Assembly: GCF_000412635.1 (NCBI RefSeq)
Contig: NZ_ASTG01000006.1
Location: 35,254-99,253 of the forward strand
Length of the DNA: 64,000 nt
Direction: 5' to 3'
Origin: Sphingobium bisphenolivorans
GTDB taxonomy: Bacteria; Pseudomonadota; Alphaproteobacteria; Sphingomonadales; Sphingomonadaceae
The notes under the pieces are model-generated. The model had not been told where the DNA came from. It searched no databases and worked only from the letters and a program-made list of their open reading frames with translations. The position numbers and the translations under genes were made by a program. Shown here in pieces: positions 55,384 to 64,000 of this stretch (positions are counted from its first letter, which is position 1; every line of letters starts with the position of its first letter).

Positions 55384-56748
55384 ATGACCGCTTCCCACTC
55401 CCCTCCCCAGGTCCGCTCCACCGGATCGCTGAGCCGGCGCATGATCGGCATTGCGGCGCTGTGGATCAGCGTGCTGCTGCTGGGCGGCGGCGTCGCGCTC
55501 GACCGGGTGCTGTCCGATGCGATCACACGCAATTTCGACGAGGGGCTGAACTACGTCCTCACCGCGATGATCGCCTCGGCGGAGATCGGGCCAGACGGCG
55601 AGGTGCTGTTCAATCGCCCGCTCGCCGATCAGCGGTTCCTGGAGCCCAATAGCGGCCTCTATTACCAGATCAGCGCCAAGGGGCATGAGGACTGGCGGTC
55701 GCGGTCGCTATGGGATCGGGCTTTGAAGGCTCCTCCACCCGAGCATCAGGACGATAATTTCCACGTCTATGACAGCAAGCAGTTTCCCGGCGAGGACCTG
55801 CGCGTCATGGAACGGACGATCATCCTGCCGGGATCGGACACGCGCTGGATGTTCATGGTCGCCGCCGCCCGGCAGGGGCTGGACGCGCAGATCAAGACGC
55901 TGCGTTCGACGTTGTTCAAGAGCTTCGCGCTGCTTGCGCTCGGCCTTATCGTGCTGGCAACCTTGCAGACACTTTATGGACTGCGGCCGCTGCGTAAGGT
56001 CCGGCATGAAATCGTGCGCATGCGCGGAGGGGAGAAGAACCGCGTCACCGAGCCGATGCCCGCCGAAGTGCTGCCGATGGTGGAGGAGCTTAACGCCCTG
56101 CTCGCCCATAATGAGCGGCAGGCCGAGGAGGCGCGCACCCATGCCGGCAATCTGGCCCATGCGCTGAAAACGCCGCTGACCGTCATCATGAACGCCGCGA
56201 CGGCGAAGGCGCCTGATCTGGGCGATGCGGTGATCCGCGAGGCGACGACGATGCGGCGGCAGGTCGATCACCATCTTGCCCGCGCTCGCGCTGTCGGGCG
56301 GCGCGGCGCGGCGCAAAGCCGGGCGGAAGTCTGGACCAGCCTGGAAGCGGTCGAGCGTGCCGTGCAGCGGCTCTACCCCGACGTTCGCATCGACATGGAT
56401 GGCGACAAGAGCGCTTCCGTGCGGGTCGAGCGGCAGGATCTGGACGAAATGATCGGCAATCTGATCGAGAATGCCGCCAAATATGGCGGCGGCAGCGTCT
56501 TTGCGACCGTCCGTCGGGCAAGCGGCATGATCGAGATTCTCGTGGAGGATGACGGCATGGGCATCCCCGAGGCGGAGCGCACGCGCATCTTCGATCGCGG
56601 TGTGCGCCTCGATTCGGGCAAGCCTGGTACTGGCCTTGGCCTCGCCATCGTGCGCGATGTCGCGGAAATCTACGGCGGCTCGGTCGATATGGCGGAGAGC
56701 GAGGATCTGGGCGGATTGCTGGTGCGGCTGCGCCTGCCCGCCGCCTGA
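55384..56748 (+). CDS. PhoQ-like sensor histidine kinase
   Basis: The 454-aa membrane kinase has two helices (about 20-42 and 178-200) enclosing a periplasmic sensor of about 135 residues with acidic patches (PPPEHQDDNFHVYDSK). A HAMP-like segment follows, then His259 in GNLAHALKTPL and the ATPase motifs NLIENAAKYG, DDGMGIPE and GTGLGLAIV. It pairs with the adjacent OmpR-type regulator. The acidic sensor is compatible with divalent cations or antimicrobial peptides but does not prove either. Confidence 0.92.
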   Translation: MTASHSPPQVRSTGSLSRRMIGIAALWISVLLLGGGVALDRVLSDAITRNFDEGLNYVLTAMIASAEIGPDGEVLFNRPLADQRFLEPNSGLYYQISAKGHEDWRSRSLWDRALKAPPPEHQDDNFHVYDSKQFPGEDLRVMERTIILPGSDTRWMFMVAAARQGLDAQIKTLRSTLFKSFALLALGLIVLATLQTLYGLRPLRKVRHEIVRMRGGEKNRVTEPMPAEVLPMVEELNALLAHNERQAEEARTHAGNLAHALKTPLTVIMNAATAKAPDLGDAVIREATTMRRQVDHHLARARAVGRRGAAQSRAEVWTSLEAVERAVQRLYPDVRIDMDGDKSASVRVERQDLDEMIGNLIENAAKYGGGSVFATVRRASGMIEILVEDDGMGIPEAERTRIFDRGVRLDSGKPGTGLGLAIVRDVAEIYGGSVDMAESEDLGGLLVRLRLPAA

Positions 56749-57101
56749 TGCGCAGGGCCTTCTACCTTAGCCTTGGCTTTCTATCGGTCGGACTGGGCAT
56801 GGTCGGGATATTCCTGCCGCTGCTGCCTACCGTACCCTTCATGATCCTGGCCGCCTTCTGCTTTGCGCGGTCGAGCCCGGCGCTGGAGGCAAAGCTGCTC
56901 GATCATCCGCATTTCGGCCCGCATGTCCGGCGCTGGCGGGAAAGAGGCGCGATCAGCCGGCGCGGCAAGAAGGCGGCGCTGGCGGCCTTCGCGCTCAGCG
57001 CGCTGCTGGCGTTGCTGCTGTCGCCTCTGCCCTGGTGCCTGATCCCAATCGCCGCCGCGCTGATCGGCGGGACATGGATCTGGACAAGGCCGGAAAGCTA
57101 G
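56748..57101 (+). CDS. DUF454 (YbaN-like) membrane protein
   Basis: The 117-aa protein has GFLSVGLGMVGIFLPLLPTVPFMILAAFCFARSSP in its first half, the DUF454 signature, with helices at both ends. Function unknown. The ATG overlaps the kinase stop by one base, so it belongs to the same operon. Confidence 0.87.
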   Translation: MRRAFYLSLGFLSVGLGMVGIFLPLLPTVPFMILAAFCFARSSPALEAKLLDHPHFGPHVRRWRERGAISRRGKKAALAAFALSALLALLLSPLPWCLIPIAAALIGGTWIWTRPES

Positions 57102-57110
57102 GCGTCGGAT

Positions 57111-57135
57111 CGTGCTCCTACGAAGCAGGAGCACG
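57111..57135. repeat. Short extragenic palindrome, family B, copy 2
   Basis: CGTGCTCCT-ACGAAGC-AGGAGCACG: nine-base arms with perfect complementarity. It lies 9 bp after the DUF454 stop and before the convergent PHB depolymerase gene, so it may act as a terminator. Confidence 0.8.
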
Positions 57136-57180
57136 TCACGCTTCAAAACACGAGAAGGTCCGGGTAGCGCAGCGCTCCCC

Positions 57181-58404
57181 TCAGTTCATCGCCAGGATCA
57201 TCGCCCGCACCTGCGGATAGACCTGCTTTTCCCATTTGCTGCCGGAAAAAACGCCATAATGGCCGACGCCGAGCTGTAGATGGTGGCGCTTCAGATGCGG
57301 GCGCAAACCCGTGCACAGGCCATGCGCAGCCGCGGTCTGGCCGACGGCGCAGACATCGTCCTTCTCTCCCTCGACCGTCAACAGAGCGGTGTTCCGGATC
57401 GCGCCCGGATTGACCAGCCGGCCCCTATAGGTGAGTTCGCCCTTCGCAAGCTGCGCCTGCTGGAAAACCCGATCGACGGTTTCGAGATAAAATTCCGCTG
57501 TCATGTCCAGAACCGCGAAATATTCCTCATAGAAAGCCTTGATCTTGTTGGCTTCCACTTCCTTGCCGTCCGCGAGCAACTGGTAGAGTTCCCGATGCTG
57601 GGCGCCATGTCGCTCCATGTTCATCGACATGAAGGCGCTAAGTTGCAAGAAGCCCGGATAGACCCGCCGCCCCCGGCCGGCATAGCGCATCGGCACCATG
57701 CTGATCAGCGTATTTTCGAACCAGTCAATCGAACGGTCATTTGCCAGATCATTCACCACCGTGGGTGCGGCGCGGACGTCGATAGGCCCGCCCATCAGCG
57801 TCATCGACCGCGGCGTGGCAGGGTCCTTGTCTTCGGCCATCAAGGCCACCGCGGCCATCGCCGGGACGCAGGGCTGGCAGACCGAAACCAGATGCGCGCC
57901 CGGCCCGAGATGCCGCATGAAGGCCATGACATAATCGACATAATCATCGAAGCCGAAGCTGCCTGCGCTCAAGGGTATGTCGCGCGCATTCTTCCAGTCG
58001 GTAATGTAGACGTCATGGTCCGCCAGCATCGTGTGCACGGTGTTCCGCAGCAGGGTGGCGAAATGGCCGGATATCGGAGCGACGATCAGCACCTTGGGCT
58101 GCGCCGCCTCGACATCATCCTTGGCAAAATGAAGCAGATCGCCGAACGGCAGGCTTGACACCACTTCTTCTCGCACCCGCACCATGGCGTTGCCGCTGGT
58201 GACTTCTGCGATCCCGTATGCGGGTCGACGATGGGTCAGACGCGCTCCCTGAAACACGTCGAGCAGCGCGAACATGCGGCGGGGCATGTCCATTTCCGCA
58301 AAGGGGCCAATCCGATCCTTGAACGATAAAGCGATCTGCGCCCCGAAACGGGCTGGCGCCAGCATGTCGCTCCAGGCCTGATAGCCGCTATACATCATCA
58401 ACAT
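57181..58404 (-). CDS. phaZ: Intracellular polyhydroxyalkanoate depolymerase
   Basis: The 407-aa protein matches intracellular PHB depolymerases in length and motifs: the nucleophile elbow VSVCQPCVP with Cys176, DVYITDWKNARDIPLSAGSFGFDDYVDYV, an Asp in VEGEKDDVC and a His in GVGHYGVFSGSKW. It hydrolyses stored polyhydroxybutyrate in granules. No signal peptide is present. The phaC synthase is not in this window. It is divergent from a GST gene. Confidence 0.92.
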   Translation of the reverse strand: MLMMYSGYQAWSDMLAPARFGAQIALSFKDRIGPFAEMDMPRRMFALLDVFQGARLTHRRPAYGIAEVTSGNAMVRVREEVVSSLPFGDLLHFAKDDVEAAQPKVLIVAPISGHFATLLRNTVHTMLADHDVYITDWKNARDIPLSAGSFGFDDYVDYVMAFMRHLGPGAHLVSVCQPCVPAMAAVALMAEDKDPATPRSMTLMGGPIDVRAAPTVVNDLANDRSIDWFENTLISMVPMRYAGRGRRVYPGFLQLSAFMSMNMERHGAQHRELYQLLADGKEVEANKIKAFYEEYFAVLDMTAEFYLETVDRVFQQAQLAKGELTYRGRLVNPGAIRNTALLTVEGEKDDVCAVGQTAAAHGLCTGLRPHLKRHHLQLGVGHYGVFSGSKWEKQVYPQVRAMILAMN

Positions 58405-58443
58405 GACCTCGAAAAATCATCCTATCTTAGCGTAAACCGACTC

Positions 58444-58458
58444 GACCTGTTTTAGGTC
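58444..58458. promoter_or_regulatory. Short inverted repeat in the phaZ/gst divergent gap
   Basis: GACCT-GTTTT-AGGTC is a perfect 5-bp repeat with a 5-nt spacer, 40 bp upstream of the phaZ start. It could be part of an operator. I could not match it to a known regulator. Confidence 0.3.
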
Positions 58459-58526
58459 CGTATAACGACTTCCTCTATTGCACCGCATCATGATAAAGCG
58501 GAACAAGAAACTAACGGAGGTTAGCG

Positions 58527-59183
58527 ATGGCCAATGCAGAATTGAGCATTTCCAGCAAGACCTACTCCTCCTGGTCGCTCCGCGGCTGGCTGCTTTGCCG
58601 TATGGCGGGGCTAAGAATCAGGGAGAAGATCGTCGCGCTGGACGATCCAGAGAATCGCGCTGAGCTGCTGCTGCTCACCCCCTCCGTGTTGGTACCCCGC
58701 CTGACCCATGAAGGCGCAAGCGTATGGGACACGCTGGCGATCGCCGAATATCTGCATGAGCTCTATCCACATGCGAGCCTCTACCCGGAGGACCGGATCG
58801 TACGGGCGCACTGCCGGTCGGTGTCGGGAGAGATTCACTCGGGCTTCGTCAATCTGCGGTCTGCGCTGCCGATGAACCTTAAGGTGCGGCATGAGAAATT
58901 CCCGGTCTTCTCCGGCGCCAAGCCCGATATCGAGCGGGTGGAGGCGATCTGGACCGAATGCCTCGCTGCGTATGGCGGCCCCTGGCTGTTCGGGAGCAGG
59001 CCGACTGTTGCCGACGCGATGTTCGCGCCGGTCGTCCAGCGCTTCCTCACCTATGCGGTCGCCCTTTCGGCGCCAGCCGCCGATTATTGTACCTGGAGCA
59101 ATGACTGGGAGCTGATTCGGGAATGGATCGACGCTGCCCGACGCGAAAAGGACGAGGTCGAGGAACTCGAAGTCGAGTTTTAG
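58527..59183 (+). CDS. Glutathione S-transferase
   Basis: The 218-aa protein has an N-terminal thioredoxin-like domain starting LSISSKTYSSWSLRGWLLCRM, with SVWDTLAIAEYLHELYP as the glutathione-binding segment, and an all-helical C-terminal domain with RPTVADAMFAPVVQRF (N-capping Asp). It resembles the maleylacetoacetate isomerase/zeta-like GST group loosely. CGGAGG lies before ATG 58527. The end overlaps the convergent amidotransferase gene by 4 nt. Confidence 0.9.
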   Translation: MANAELSISSKTYSSWSLRGWLLCRMAGLRIREKIVALDDPENRAELLLLTPSVLVPRLTHEGASVWDTLAIAEYLHELYPHASLYPEDRIVRAHCRSVSGEIHSGFVNLRSALPMNLKVRHEKFPVFSGAKPDIERVEAIWTECLAAYGGPWLFGSRPTVADAMFAPVVQRFLTYAVALSAPAADYCTWSNDWELIREWIDAARREKDEVEELEVEF

Positions 59184-59881
59184 ACGGAGACGCCCGCGAG
59201 CCACTCGGCGATCATCGCACGACCAGCCGCTACTGCACCCGGACCATGATCTTCATGATCCTTTCGCAGCGCGATGCCGCACTGTTGGGCGATGTCCAGA
59301 TCCGCCCAGAAATGGGTCAGCCAATCCTCGAAGCGAGGATCCTCGCCCATCTCGGCATGGAATTGCAGCGCGAGAAGGTTGCGGCCGCGCCGGAACGCCT
59401 GATGCGCATAGGCCTCCGTCGAGGCGAGCAGATCGACACCCGCCGGCAGTTCGAACGTGTCGCTGTGCCAGTGAAGCACAGGCACTCCGTCGAGATGGCG
59501 GAGCGGCGAGTCCGCGCCTGCCCCGTTCAGGGTGACAGGTGAGAAGCCCAGTTCCATGCGGCCGCCGGGATAGACGCGTGCGCCCAGCGCGGCGGCGATC
59601 ATCTGGCTGCCAAGGCAGACGCCGAGCGTCGGCAAATCCTGTTCCAGTCGGGCGGCGAGCTTCTCGATCTGGTGCGGGATCCATGGGTGGAGGTCATGTT
59701 CGTAGACGCCCATGGGGCCGCCCATCATGATCAGCAGGTCGGGCGTGCAGAGATCGACGTCCAGGAAGTGCGGACCCGCGACGTCGATTCGCTCGATCTC
59801 GTACCCTGCGGCCTCGATCGGCTGTAGATAGCCGGCCGCTCCCTCTCGCGGCACATGACGGACGATCAGCGCTTTTTTCAT
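59180..59881 (-). CDS. Class I glutamine amidotransferase-like protein
   Basis: The 233-aa protein begins MKKALIVRHVPREGAAGYL and has the nucleophile GVCLGSQMIAAALG, the His in LQFHAEMGEDPRFEDWL with Glu two residues on, and MMGGPMGVYEHDLHPWI. These match stand-alone class I amidotransferase domains (GuaA-N type). No synthetase partner adjoins it, so its acceptor is unknown. A long upstream extension in frame is rejected because it lacks family sequence. Confidence 0.88.
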   Translation of the reverse strand: MKKALIVRHVPREGAAGYLQPIEAAGYEIERIDVAGPHFLDVDLCTPDLLIMMGGPMGVYEHDLHPWIPHQIEKLAARLEQDLPTLGVCLGSQMIAAALGARVYPGGRMELGFSPVTLNGAGADSPLRHLDGVPVLHWHSDTFELPAGVDLLASTEAYAHQAFRRGRNLLALQFHAEMGEDPRFEDWLTHFWADLDIAQQCGIALRKDHEDHGPGAVAAGRAMIAEWLAGVSV

Positions 59882-59952
59882 TGCTGAAGATCGGTTAGCC
59901 AATCGCGGGGCGGCACACCACCCCAGCCTTTCTTGGGCCGGCGATATTCCTC

Positions 59953-60201
59953 CTATGGTCGCGCGCGCCGGTGAATGCGCCAGAGCGCCACGGCGCCGAT
60001 AGCTGCCCATATGATGTTGAGGACCATCGAGGGGATAGCGCCATGCCACCAGGTATTGAGCACGAAGAAGGCGGCTCCCAGCGCGTTCATCCACTGGAAC
60101 GCCGCAGAGTCGCCGGACAGGCGGCCGTTGGTCACCAGGATATATGCGCCAAGGACGAGGAGCGCGCCGAGCCAGCCAAGGATTTCGATCAGGATGGTCA
60201 A
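59953..60201 (-). CDS. Small membrane protein, CBU_0592-like
   Basis: The 82-aa protein has three hydrophobic segments: ILGWLGALLVLGAYILV, QWMNALGAAFFVLNTW and PSMVLNIIWAAIGAVALW, with a basic tail (RIHRRARP). The pattern fits the CBU_0592 family of short membrane proteins of unknown function. It lies 71 nt upstream of the amidotransferase start on the same strand. Confidence 0.75.
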   Translation of the reverse strand: MTILIEILGWLGALLVLGAYILVTNGRLSGDSAAFQWMNALGAAFFVLNTWWHGAIPSMVLNIIWAAIGAVALWRIHRRARP

Positions 60202-60220
60202 TGCGATCCCTCAAGCCTGC

Positions 60221-60246
60221 GGTGCTCCTGGGAAGGCAGGAGCACG
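60221..60246. repeat. Short extragenic palindrome, family B, copy 3
   Basis: GTGCTCCTG and CAGGAGCAC arms around GGAAGG. It lies in the gap between the small membrane protein gene and the 3' end of acnA, next to the acnA terminator. Confidence 0.8.
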
Positions 60247-60274
60247 ATATCTTCCGGATGGAAGGTGATGAATG

Positions 60275-60313
60275 GAAAGAGGGCCGCCTCCACGGGGGAG
60301 ACGGCCCTCTTTC
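60275..60313. terminator. Rho-independent-type terminator of acnA
   Basis: GAAAGAGGGCCG (60275-60286) and CGGCCCTCTTTC (60302-60313) form a perfect 12-bp stem around a 15-nt loop that itself contains CTCC/GGAG. It lies 21 bp after the acnA stop. The terminal TTTC of the stem gives a short U-rich end in both directions. Confidence 0.7.
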
Positions 60314-60334
60314 TCAACTCGATGCGTCAGCCGA

Positions 60335-63004
<2,670 letters not shown>

Positions 63005-63417
63005 AAGATATGCGTCTCCTCGCAATTGCCCCAACCTGGGACGGGAGGAGAGCGACATTCCACCAGAAGCTCGCCGGACGGCGAACGAATACCGGGCGGC
63101 AAATGGCGGGAATGCGCCCCAACCCAAGGCCGAAGCGGGTATGTCCCTTGATGCGCGCCGCCATAGCGCCTGCGCCGCTCAAGTCAATCCGGTGGGAAGG
63201 CAACCGATTCTTTCCGCGTCTTTCTTATGGACGTCGCGGCGGCGGTCAGGATACATTGTGGGTCAGCCGCGTTCTGCAACGCAGAGCGGGCACCAAAAAA
63301 TTGGAAGCGGGTCGCACGCTCTGACGTTGACGTTGCATCGGTTGTCGGCGTGAAAATGGGGGTTTTTCCGATTTCAACGCCAATGCCCGAGAATATATGT
63401 CCAAGGAGGAAGAGACG
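63005..63417. other. Non-coding gap between acnA and the zinc-ribbon gene
   Basis: No convincing gene is seen in these 413 bases on either strand. It must hold the acnA promoter on the left side and that of the small zinc-ribbon gene on the right. GGAAG-N17-CGTT (63303-63328) is one mismatch from the EcfG consensus. The AT-rich stretches ACCAAAAAATTGG and GAAAATGGGGGTTTTTCC near 63291-63370 are unusual for this GC-rich DNA. Confidence 0.5.
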
Positions 63418-63684
63418 ATGCGCCCAGTTTCGAGCCTCGCCACGGGGAAATCATTCGACCCGGCAATCAGGGGTTACATCATTCACTATCATCCGGGGGA
63501 AGCCAATCATTGCCCCAGCTGCGGACGCAGCCAGTGGATGGTCGGACGCCTGATGGCGGAATGCGCCTATTGCGAAACCGCATTGCCGCTGGAAAATAAC
63601 CGGGGGGTGGGCGCATGCGCCCGTTTCGTTCGCGCTCATGACGCCGTCGCGTCCTACGACCCGCGCGAAGCCATCCTCCCCTGA
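63418..63684 (+). CDS. Small zinc-ribbon-like protein of unknown function
   Basis: The 88-aa protein contains CPSCG near residue 40 and CAYC about 20 residues later, two CxxC-type pairs that can bind one zinc ion. The N-terminal part includes RGYIIHYHPGE. AAGGAGG lies 8 nt before ATG 63418, a strong site, so the ATG 21 nt upstream is not used. Family unknown; it may be a DNA- or RNA-binding protein. Confidence 0.65.
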   Translation: MRPVSSLATGKSFDPAIRGYIIHYHPGEANHCPSCGRSQWMVGRLMAECAYCETALPLENNRGVGACARFVRAHDAVASYDPREAILP

Positions 63685-63712
63685 CCATTGAACGCGAGCC
63701 GCCGCTGAAGAA

Positions 63713-63916
63713 TCAGGCGGCGGCCACGCCTTCCACTTCCACTATGTCGTTGCCGGCATAGAATCCCTGCACGCGCACCCGCTTCTCGACATGATCGACG
63801 GGCACTCGGAGCAGTACCAGGCGGAATGTCCCGCCCCTGTCACGCTGGAGCAGGAAACCGCTTTCATCTCTAACGAGACGACCGGTTTCGTCCACTCCTG
63901 CGCCAATTTCCGTCAT
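63713..63916 (-). CDS. Small OB-like protein, probably DUF5818
   Basis: The 67-aa protein has GRLVRDESGFLLQRDRGG, FRLVLLRVPVDHVEKRVRVQG and NDIVEVEGV, an all-beta pattern resembling the DUF5818 family of sphingomonads. Its ATG lies immediately beside the stop of the next leftward-reading gene (63918-63920), so the two are probably co-transcribed. Confidence 0.6.
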   Translation of the reverse strand: MTEIGAGVDETGRLVRDESGFLLQRDRGGTFRLVLLRVPVDHVEKRVRVQGFYAGNDIVEVEGVAAA

Positions 63917-63917
63917 T

Positions 63918-64000
63918 TCATCGATCTATCGCATTCTTGATGCCCTTGCCAGCCATGAGGCCAAGGACGAGGAAGATCACGAACAGCGCGATTGCCAGGA
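63918..64000 (-). CDS. Partial small membrane protein (N-terminus outside window)
   Basis: The visible 26 C-terminal residues read LAIALFVIFLVLGLMAGKGIKNAIDR: a membrane helix followed by a short basic tail. The stop is at 63918-63920. The rest lies beyond the window, so it cannot be named. Confidence 0.45.
   Translation of the reverse strand, partial: LAIALFVIFLVLGLMAGKGIKNAIDR

Noticed and set aside
63303..63328. Second EcfG promoter (GGAAG-N17-CGTT)
   Set aside because: The -35 element differs from GGAAC at its last base, and the element is about 90 bp from the next start. It is only noted as a lead.

Overview
This is a high-GC chromosomal stretch of an alphaproteobacterium, almost certainly a member of the Sphingomonadaceae (Sphingobium/Sphingomonas type). 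The grounds are the gene content: an Entner-Doudoroff operon zwf-edd-glk-eda laid out as in Zymomonas, a Mg-type HemB, DUF2794 and DUF3035 proteins, RegB/RegA, a sigma-EcfG type promoter (GGAAC-N16-CGTT), and two families of short extragenic palindromes that I recall as common in sphingomonads. No integrase, transposase, phage gene, CRISPR array or rRNA gene is visible. About 66 protein genes and 2 tRNAs fill nearly the whole window. It reads as core chromosome, not as an accessory island.

Layout. 0-6.2 kb: cut exported protein, tRNA-Leu(CAA), then glucose catabolism (zwf, edd, glk, eda) and a small lipoprotein. 6.3-13.9 kb: gamma-carbonic anhydrase, hemB and an M28 peptidase on the minus strand; an exported DUF2807 protein, a divergent Amt-family channel and a glycosyltransferase on the plus strand; an MHS-type symporter. 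14-20.8 kb: a tightly coupled respiratory operon, cyoABCD-SURF1-regB-regA, in which the terminal quinol oxidase, its assembly factor and a redox two-component system share one transcription unit. 20.8-31.3 kb: SnoaL-like protein, tRNA-Gly(CCC), KDG kinase, a PAS-PAS hybrid kinase behind an EcfG promoter, alpha/beta hydrolase, DUF2794-cysE, TauE-like permease, oxyR, moaE-moaD-pgsA and an LplT-like transporter. 31.4-39.4 kb: PBP1A with a probable C-run frameshift, IscU-like protein, Kef antiporter, DUF423, zur, dxs, and an SRPBCC/ArsR pair with two palindromes at its promoter and start codon.

39.4-47.3 kb: a long leftward group of housekeeping genes (purE-purK-folA-ribF, then ileS-lspA-DUF3035; gpmA separate), separated by two copies of one extragenic palindrome. 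47.4-57.1 kb: sppA, TRIC-type channel, glutathione peroxidase, VIT transporter, Uup-type ABC-F ATPase, SIMPL protein, a PepSY-response regulator-histidine kinase operon and a YbaN-like protein. 57.2-64 kb: PHB depolymerase, GST, class-I amidotransferase, a small membrane protein, aconitase with a clear terminator, and small uncharacterised genes at the right edge.

The genes point to an aerobic heterotroph that uses the Entner-Doudoroff route (Zwf, Edd, Eda, KdgK, Gpm, AcnA), respires through a bo3-type quinol oxidase under redox control, stores polyhydroxybutyrate, and has peroxide and general-stress circuits. I did not find a convincing undescribed multi-gene system. The most useful leads are regulatory (EcfG promoter, SRPBCC/ArsR palindromes, 12-bp palindrome before cyo), the altered vestibule residues of the Amt protein and the PBP1A frameshift.
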